DNA from: Sorex araneus
Lineage: Eukaryota > Chordata > Mammalia > Eulipotyphla > Soricidae
Assembly: GCF_027595985.1 (NCBI RefSeq)
Contig: NC_073304.1
Span: 221,378,500-221,442,499 of the forward strand
DNA: 64,000 bases
Reading direction: 5' to 3'
In this document: in pieces, positions 10,101 to 19,100 of the stretch
Position numbering within the stretch: the stretch's first letter is position 1
How the letters are laid out: every line of letters starts with the position of its first letter
Notes under the pieces: model-generated
Told to the model about the DNA's origin: nothing
The model's input: only the letters and a program-made list of their open reading frames with translations
The model's database searches: none
Made by a program: the position numbers and the translations under genes

Positions 10101-13100
10101 GAGCAGGTGTCAGTGAAAGGAGGTTGTGATTTACACCTGGTAGGGCCCTTCCTCCCCAGACCCTGCCCCAGCAGCCCTGCCAAACCCTTCCCACTCCCCC
10201 CCCAAGTGCCCAGAGCCTGGTCAGATAAAATAGAGGATGCGGGTTCAGTGTGAAGACAGGAAAGCCACGAATTATGTGGGCACCACATGCGGAAGTGTGA
10301 GATTGCGGTTTGTTTGAAGTTCAAGTTCAGTTGAGCCTCCAGCATTTTCTCCAGGGTCCTCTTGTCTGCCCTAGGAGACACCCCCCATGCCTGTGGCCTC
10401 GTTAATCCTGCCCCCCCATCACTCAGATCACTGGGTGGCCAGTGTCCCGCTGCACCCCCACACCCGTGCACATGCCACCTAGGGTGGCTGGGTGGAGGCT
10501 GTCCTGGGGGTGTCCACTGGGGGGGTCTTCACCGGGGCTGGGGGCTGGGCAGTTCCCACAGGCAGGAGGGCAGTGCCAAGACAGGCTGAAGCCCCCCCCC
10601 CAGCCCCTGATTTCTGCCCCCAGACAGGCTTCCTGCTGGGCGGGGTGGCCCCCTGCACCCCTGGGCTGCGGGCCTTGCCCTCTGGGCTGGGCTTTGTTGA
10701 TTCTCCCAGGAGTGTCCGGGCCTCGCTGGGCTCCCTGGGCCCTGGGCCCGGGTGTGGCCGCCAGCCTGGCCCGGTAGGTCACGCTGAGCCGAGGGGGACT
10801 GCCTGCCGGTCAGATCTGCTGGGCAGGTGCATGGTGGCCCCTCCGAGCTGCCAGAAGTTGCTCCCCTCCCCCCGCCTTGGCACAAAGCTGTGGCTGTTCC
10901 TGCGCCTGCGTGTCACGTTCCTGCAGGAGCCCCCAGCCCTCTCACACACACCCCTAAAGGCGCACACGCCTGCACACGCCACCCTCCACGCCCTGCCGCG
11001 CACCTCCTTATCTCTCCTTGCCCTGCGTCCACAGGGCACCCCGGGCCGAGTTGGGGGTCCTCCTGCCCTGGCCTCTGCTGCCTGTGCTCGGGCCGCACCT
11101 CCGCCCCTGCTGGGTGCCCGGCAAATGGCTTGTCCTTTCGGAGCTTTGCCCGGAGGAGGGAGGATCTGGGGGACCAGCACTGGACTTTTCCAGCCCGCTG
11201 CCCCTTCCTGCTCCCGAGGGAGGCGGTTTCCCGGGAGGGAGGAATGTGCGCAGCCGCAGGGCAGCGCTGGGGCAAGCAGGGCCCCCGGGCCTGCCCGTCC
11301 CCCTCCCCCACACACACTGGGTCGCCTTGGGGGATGAGATAAGCAGTCTGGGAGTGTCTGAGCCCAGCTTGACAGCACACTGAGAGCCAGGAGGCCTGCA
11401 GCCCTGGGGAGCCCCCCAGAGGCCGGGGGTGGGGGTGGGGGTGCTGAGGATGCAGGGGTTAGGGGATGTCTGGATTCCCTCTTCCTCTTGGAACACTGCC
11501 TCAGTTTCCTTCTTTGGTGTGTGCGTGGCCATCACTGTCCAGGCCTGAGCCAAGCACCCAGGCGCTAGCGCCAGGTCAGGCCTCCCCAGCTCTGCACACG
11601 TTCCTGCTCCACTACCTGCTGGCCCCATCCGGCTCTGAATGAATTCACATTCCAGCCAACCCGTCCAACTGTGTTATTTTTAATTGTGGCATAACAATTA
11701 TGCGGTGGCGCAGTCAGGAACTGCTTTCAGTACAGGGCTGGTGGAAGCTTCCAGACTCTCAGCAGAGCAGCCAGGATTGGGCTTAATGCTTGCAAGACTC
11801 CTGGGTGCTTTCTTTTTTTTTTTTTTTTTTGCTTTTTTGGGTCACACCTGGCGATGCACAGGGGTTACTCCTGGCTCTGCACTCAGGAATTACCCCTGGC
11901 CATGCTCAGGGGACCATATGGGATGCTGGGATTTGAACCCGGGTCGGCCGCGTGCAAGGCAAACACCCTACCCGCTGTGCTATCTCTCCAGCCCCATCCT
12001 GGGTGCTTTTTCAAGACAGGCGCCCCGAGCCCTGGGGCTAGTTCCCTGCGCCCCAGATGACCCATATTTAAGTGCTCGTTAGGTGGCAGAAAACAGCCTT
12101 TCCCATTCCTCGCCCCCAGGACTTCAAATCTTTCTGTCTCTGAATTTTTCTTTGGGGGAGGGGGACTCAGCAGGAAGGGGTTTGGCAGGACTGGCCACTG
12201 GGCAGGCTGGCAGGTTCGTCCAGGGTGTGGCACAGATGGGCCTCACTGCAAGCCCCCTTGCATGGCTGACGCCTCTTCTGCTGTCCAGAGGCCACACTGG
12301 CTCAGCGTCAGCCAGCGGCGCCGACGGGCACAGCCAGGTACGGTCACCTGTCCTCAGATTGACTGCTCTGATTTCACAGTTGTTCCCCACCTGCTGAGTC
12401 AAGGTGACCAGCTGCCAGGCATTTCCCCACCTGCTGGTCCGGCCCTGCCCCAGGCTCCCGGACAGTGATGCCAAGATCTTCCACCCAGGGACAGGAGGCC
12501 CCGGGGGCAGCGTGCACCTGCTCTGAGCAGGCCGGAAGCAGGTCGAGGAAGCGTCCGTGGATTGGCGCCTGGCAGGACCCGGGGTTTTGTGGGCGGCCGG
12601 GCCTGCAGCCAGAGGCCTCCGACAGCATTGCCCAGTCTGGGCACTCCTGATGTCACCCTCTGTGGGTCCAGCCCTTCCTGTCTGACACCCCAGTCCCCTC
12701 AGAGCCCCCTGGGGTTCAGAAATCCACCCGTGGGGAAGTAGAGGCACCACTCTGGGCTCGCCAGCCCCTGGCCCGGCCCGGCACTGCGTGCTCATTCCTT
12801 CTGGATTCCTCTGGGGCTCTTCTGGTTGGGGAGGGGGCTGCACAGTGTGGGGGTGCTGCCAGCCGGGCGGGCAGTCTGGGAGTCTGGTGAGGAGCAGGGG
12901 CCCCTCGACATGGGAACTGACCCCAGACGGAGGTCAGGCTGCCTGTCTCCGTGTCCTGTTTGCAGAGAACTCAGGACAAAGCAGGCCCAATGACTCACCT
13001 CCATTTCCGGCCTTAGTCACTCACCAGCCCCCCTCTTCTCACCCCACCCCTGCCCCCATCACGGGCTTGGCATCTCGGGACTGGCTGGCGCAATGGAGGT

Positions 13101-16100
13101 GGGCCCGGCTGCAGAGGTGCTGGGAGCCAGGGGTCCCCTCTTCCTGGAGCTGAGGGGGAGCGGGGTGCTTGGAGGGTGGCGGTGTCCGGCCCCCTCTCAC
13201 CATTTCTGGGGGTGAGAGAAGTCGAGGCTGGCGGGGGAGGGCTGAGGCTCACCCCATGGTCTGGCCCTGCCGGTTCCAGCTCTGGGGCAGGTAAGGCGGG
13301 GTTCAGCTTCCCTCCCAGCCCGGGGCATGGAACAGCCCATCTAGAACAACACCCCTGGGCCTAGAAAGCCGCCTCAGGGCGCCCGACATCTGTCCACAAA
13401 GTGTGATAACCTCGTCCCCTGGGCGTTCTGACCCGTCCAGCCCGCAGGGCCACTCCCAGGACTGGGGACAAGTGGGACAGAGGGTGCATGGCTGAGGAAG
13501 TCCTCCTGCCTCCTTCAAGTCAAGTCAGCGCTGGCTGCCCGGCTGGCCTGGGCCGAGGTGGGACGGGGAGGAACAAGATGGTCTCTCGGGCTGTGGAATG
13601 GCCACTTTGTTGGGTGTAAAGTTCTGAGGACAGGCTGGGGCTGGGCTCCTGGCGGCCAAGGAAGGAGGCTCTCCCCTCTGTGGGCAAATCAGGGCCCAAG
13701 AGCTCAAAAGGCTGGCAGCGGGGTTAAGGAGACGGCTCCGAGGCTGGGAGCAGGGGTGAGGAGGTGGCTCACACGGCTGGCGGCTGGCGCACATGCTGTG
13801 CACGAGGCAGGCCTGGAAGTGAACTCTCCCCCCCCCACATACACACAACAACAACAAACAAAGCCATATGGCGCTCAGGGCTTATTCCAGGCTACTTGCT
13901 TAGGGCTCACTCCTGGCAGGGCTGGGGGACTGTATGTAGATGTCAGGGATTGAACCAGGTTGGCGAGGTGCGAGGCAAGTGCCTTTTGTCTTAACCCCTG
14001 CTCTGTCTCTCCTGCCCCTTAGTTTGATTTTGTTGCCATCAAGAAAAGATCTGGAGATTCACAAGCAATCGGGGTCTCTCGAGCTCAGGTCATCCTCCGC
14101 TCCAGAGTACCCTCCACTTCTTTTTATCTTTTTTGTTTGTTTTTGGGCCACACCCGGTAGGACTCAGGCTTTTTCCTGGTTCTGCATTCAGGAATCACTA
14201 ATGGGGTTTAGGGGGCATCATATGCGGTGCCAGGGATGGAATCTGGGATGGTTGCATGCAAGGAAAGCTCCCTACCCACTGCCGTACTATCACTCCCACA
14301 CTCCCCGCCAAAAAAAAAAAACAAAAAAACCTTTAAATTTTATTTATTTTTGGTTTGGGGGCCACACCTGGCTCTGCTCTCAGGAATTACTCCTGGTGGT
14401 GCTCAGGAGACAGGACACTGTGCACAGCCCGTGCCTCTATTATCTCTTCAGCCCGATGCTCCCCCTGCTCAGGCGGGTTTCCTAGTTCCCACCCTTGGCC
14501 TGGTTCCCGCAGCAGCTGAGGCACATCCCCCTTAGAGTGGTGTCTCAGGGCTCTGTGGGAGACCCCGAAACACCGGGAGGCCAGCCCCAGGGTTTGCTGG
14601 CCACAGCGGGTCTAGGAGTGCGAGAGGAAGAAAGGATGGGGCTGAGGAGGGGGCCCTCGAATCTGGCAAAGCTGCTGTGACAGACTCTGGGCTACGGCTC
14701 CCTCTCCCAGTGCTCGGGCTCCTGCAGGAGGAGGCTCCGGGTTTGAGCGGGTGCTCTCCTTTCTAGAATGGTGGCATTGAGGGGTGTCAGTGGCTGGGCA
14801 GGGGTGAGCTCCAGCCCATGCAGGTGAACTTGTGGGGCTGCTGGCCTGGGCAGCCTCTGGGGTCCCTTGGTGTCCAGAAAAGTGGCCGTGAGCACTGGGG
14901 TTGCAGCGAGGCAGCGGTGGGTCAGCCCAGGAGGCCTAGTACTCCCCCCACACACACCTCGCTGAGTGCGGGTGGCTGCGCGCGTCCTCCGGCCCCTTGG
15001 GCTGGCCACCCCTGACAGTCCCCCGGTCCGCAGGCCTGACGGAGGACGAGGACGTGCGCGCCATGCTGCGGGGCTCGCGGCTCCGCAAGATCCGCTCGCG
15101 GACGTGGCAGCAGGAGCGGCTGTACCGGCTGCAGGAGGACGGCCTGAGCGTGTGGTTCCAGCGGCGCATCCCGCGCGCGCCGTCCAAGCACATCTGTGAG
15201 CCGGAGCGCGGGCTGGAGGTGGGGGGGGCGCGGCGGGCTCGGGGCCCCGTGCGGCCGGCCCCGCGCGCTGACCCCGAGCCCCGCCCGCAGTCTTGGTGCA
15301 GCACATCGAGGCGGTCCGCGAGGGCCACCAGTCCGAGGGCCTGCGGCGCTTCGGGGGCAACTTCGCGCCCGCGCGCTGCCTCACCATCGCCTTCCGCGGC
15401 CGCCGCAAGAACCTGGACCTGGCGGCGCCGTCGGCCGAGGAGGCGCAGCGCTGGGTGCGCGGCCTGGCCAAGCTGCGCGCGCGCCTCGACGCAATGAGCC
15501 AGCGCGAGCGTCTCGACCAATATCCTGGCTGCCGGGAGGCGGGGGGGGGGGGGGGGGGGGAGGGGGGGCACCGGAGTGGGAGGGGGTGTGCATGGGCGGG
15601 CTGCGGGGGCTGCCCCCTCCCCGAGGGTGGAGGCCGGGGATGCCCCCTTGGTTTCCCTGCCCGCCGTTTGCCTGCGTGTTTCCTGAGCGTCCACACCTGG
15701 ATCTATTCCTACCTGCACCGCGCGGATTCGGACCAGGACAGCAAGATGAGCTTCAAGGAGATCAAGAGCCTGCTCCGCATGGTCAACGTGGACATGGACG
15801 ACACGTACGCCTACCGCCTCTTCAAGGTGGGCACAGCCCCTGTCTGCCCCCTGGCACCTCCCCCTCCCACCACGCACATGCTGGCACTTTCCTGCCTCTT
15901 CCCTCCCGCCATCCGTGCACCCCCAGGGGAGCCTCACATTCTTATTTTACTGGTTCTGAGAGCACCTTGGCGACATGTGACTTTTCTGTATTACACTTAT
16001 GGCCCCAGGCGCGTGTCCCTCCCCGTTCCCTGTAGAAGGAGGGTCTCCTCCATGTCCCCCAGTGGCCCCAACATGTAGGAACGCTGGCGGGTGCTGGATG

Positions 16101-19100
16101 GAGACACCTGTGTGGATGTAGCTAATGGAACAGCAGGTGGCCCTGAGGGACAGGTGAACATGGCACTTGGGCCATCGGCTCCACATGCCTGACACGGATG
16201 CTATTACGGAAGGTGTTCACTGAGCAAGAGGCTGCTATGTACACACGGGGCGGGGCGGGGGGGGGGGGGAGAGGCCCAGGGCCTGGGTTGAATTTCTTCC
16301 CCGGCGGTGAATCCCACCAGAGCGGAGGGCCCTGCACCGCCCACAGCCTGCCCTCTGCTCGCTGTCCTGCCCGCCGGGCTGCATAGAGGAGAGGGTGGCG
16401 CTGCAGGCTCCCCCCCGCCCCAAAACTGGTCATCTGTCCTCCAGGACTGTGACCACTCCAACGACGAGCGTCTGGAAGGTCCCGAGATTGAGGAGTTCCT
16501 GCGGCGGCTGCTGACGCGGCCGGAGCTGGAGGCCATCTTCCACCGCTACTCCGGGGAGGACCGCGTGCTGAGCACCTCCGAGCTGCAGGAGTTCCTGGAG
16601 GACCAAGGCGAGGACAACACCACGCTGGCCCACGCCCAGTGCCTCATCCAGACCTATGAGCTCAATGAGACAGGTGGGGGTCTGAGGACCGCCCGGGGGT
16701 CCATGTGCCCCAGCCCCAGTCCCTGGGGACTGGCTGAGAGCAAATGGACTGGTTCATGGCAAGTATTGGGGACATCGGGGCTGGACCTGGGGACCCCCCA
16801 TGTGACCTGTGGCTCCCTTCCTCTCTTCTCCAGCCAAACAGCACGAGCTGATGACCCTGGATGGCTTCATGATGTACCTGCTGTCTCCCGAGGGGGCGGC
16901 CCTGGACCCCGCTCACAGGCCCGTGTTTCAGGACATGCAGCAGCCCCTGCCCCATTATTTCATTTCCTCCTCCCATAACACCTACCTGACCGACAATCAG
17001 ATCGAGGGCTCCAGCAGCACCGAGGCCTATGTCAGGTACCCACGGGTGGGGCCCAATTCGGGCGGGCCAGCGGGCTGGGAGCCCTGTTTGGAGGAATATG
17101 GGTCTCAAGGCCCACCCCGGCCGCCACCAGGTGCTTCCTGTGACTGACCTGGCTCCGTCACTCCACTGCCCTGCTCTGTGGCATCCCCCTGCCCCCACGC
17201 CCAGCTGGTCATTCTGTGTCCCTGTGTCCGTCCATAGGGCCTTTGTCCAGGGCTGCCGCTGCGTGGAGCTGGACTGCTGGGAGGGCCCGGGAGGTGAGCC
17301 CATCATCTACCACGGCCACACGCTCACCTCCAAGATCCTCTTCCGAGACGTGGTCCAGGCTGTGCGCGACCATGCCTTCACGGTGAGCCCCAGGCCTGCC
17401 CAGGCACTCCGCTCCAGCCCCAGACAGATGCTGGGAGCGAGATGGCAAGGGTCGATGGGCCGGAGACATAATGTAGTGGGTAGGGCACTTGCCTTGGCAC
17501 GTGGCCAATCCGGGTTGGAGCCCTGGCATCCCATATGTTCCCCGAGCACCACCAGGCGTGATCCCTGACTACAGAGTCAGGAGTAAGTCCCGAGCATCAA
17601 AGATGTGGCCCCAACCACCCCCGTCTTCCTGCTCAAAAGGGAAAGGGTCAGAAACCAGTTTCCAGAGAAAAGCCATTCTCCCTCCGCCCTGTGCAGTGCC
17701 CTGTCCCCAGCCTGTCCCAGCCAAGGCTCAGCGCCCCAGAGGGAGTGCCCAGAGCTGGCCCGCCTGCCCGCCCGATGGGGCAGGTCCAGGTGTATTGGGG
17801 TGATGGTGTGGGGGAGCGGGAGAGGTCTGACTGGCTGCTCCTCCCCCGCAGCTGTCCCCATACCCCGTCATCCTGTCCCTGGAGAACCACTGCGGGCTGG
17901 AGCAGCAGGCCACCATGGCCCACCACCTGCGCACCATCCTGGGGGACATGCTGGTGACCCAGCCGCTGGACCCCCAGAACCCTGAGGAGCTGCCAACCCC
18001 AGAGGTGAGCCCCAGGCCCCAGCTGGCTGAAGGAGGGTGTGGTCATTCTGCGTCACCCCCTCGCACTCCCTCCCGGCTCAGGCCCGCACCCCTCTTCCGC
18101 CCACAGGTTCTGGTCGTGGGGGCTACTCTAGGCCCCCCAGGGCTGCACCCAGCCAAGCCTGAGGACGGGGGTCCTACAATTGGGGTTAGGGTCTCCCTGT
18201 GCCAGGCAGGGCTCAGCTGCCAGTCACGTCCCTGCCCCCCATCCTCACCCCCAGCCCCTGCACCCTCTCGTCCATGGTCAAGGGCCCTGTGGCTGGCCCG
18301 ACCCTGTTTTCTCCGCCTGCCTAGAATCAGTCAGCTCGGCCCCATCCTATGGCCTTGGAGCTGGCTCCATCCTCGCGACCCGAGCCCTTTGTCCCCTTTC
18401 TGGGCAAGTGCAGAGAGGCCCCTCCTGCACACAGTCCACTGAGAGAGTCTTTGGGGCTGGGGGAGCTGCCTTGGGGACCCAGGAGGCGAGTGCCGCACCC
18501 CTGAGCCGCACCCCTGCCTTGGGTTCCCCACGTGTGCCAGGAAGGTGCCACTCGTGGCCATCTGGAGTATGTTGCCGTTTCCTCCACCTGGTCTCTCCGG
18601 CTTCACAGAGGGGGCGTCTCCCCAGCCTCTGGGTCCTTCCAGAAGCTTCTGGCACAGACCCGTGTGCAGCGGGAGCTTCTGGTGGATGTCGTGGGAGACA
18701 GCGCATGGCTTGGTGCTCGGGCCCGTCTCTCTCCTGGGGTCTCTTCAAAGTGGCTCCTGAGCTGCTACTTCCCTGCTGATGCCTCCTGGTTTCGGGGTCT
18801 GCAGGGATATCGCGGCCTATCCCCCACTGATGCCTTCATGTGTTGTTTCCTTCTTTTCCCTACTGGACACATTGCCTGTCTGTGCTTCCTTGCTTGCACC
18901 CACTCTCACTGGCGGAAACAGTGACCAGCAGAAACGGCGGACCCAGACTGAAGCCCATATTATTGGTCTCTGCAGCAGCTAAAGGGCCGGGTGCTGGTGA
19001 AGGGGAAGAAGTTGCCCGCGGCTCGGGGTGAGGACAGCCGAATTTTATCAGACCGGGAAGAAGAGGATGAAGAGGAAGAGACAGATCAGAGGCACGGGGT

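Larger units (their letters stand above)
7196..15033 (+). other. PLCD3: PLCD3 intron 1, 7.8 kb
   Basis: Holds a G-rich minisatellite (7205-7420), SINEs at about 8190-8320 (minus), 9328-9490 (plus), 9859-10046 (minus), 11811-11995 (minus), 13868-14025, 14121-14305 and 14337-14455 (all minus), and otherwise unique GC-rich sequence. No convincing extra exon was seen. Confidence 0.75.

Noticed and set aside
14692-15696. A 334-codon open frame on the minus strand
   Set aside because: It is antisense to PLCD3 exons 2 and 3 in CpG-rich DNA, where stops are rare. Its composition is low-complexity Arg/Pro/Ala with no family resemblance.
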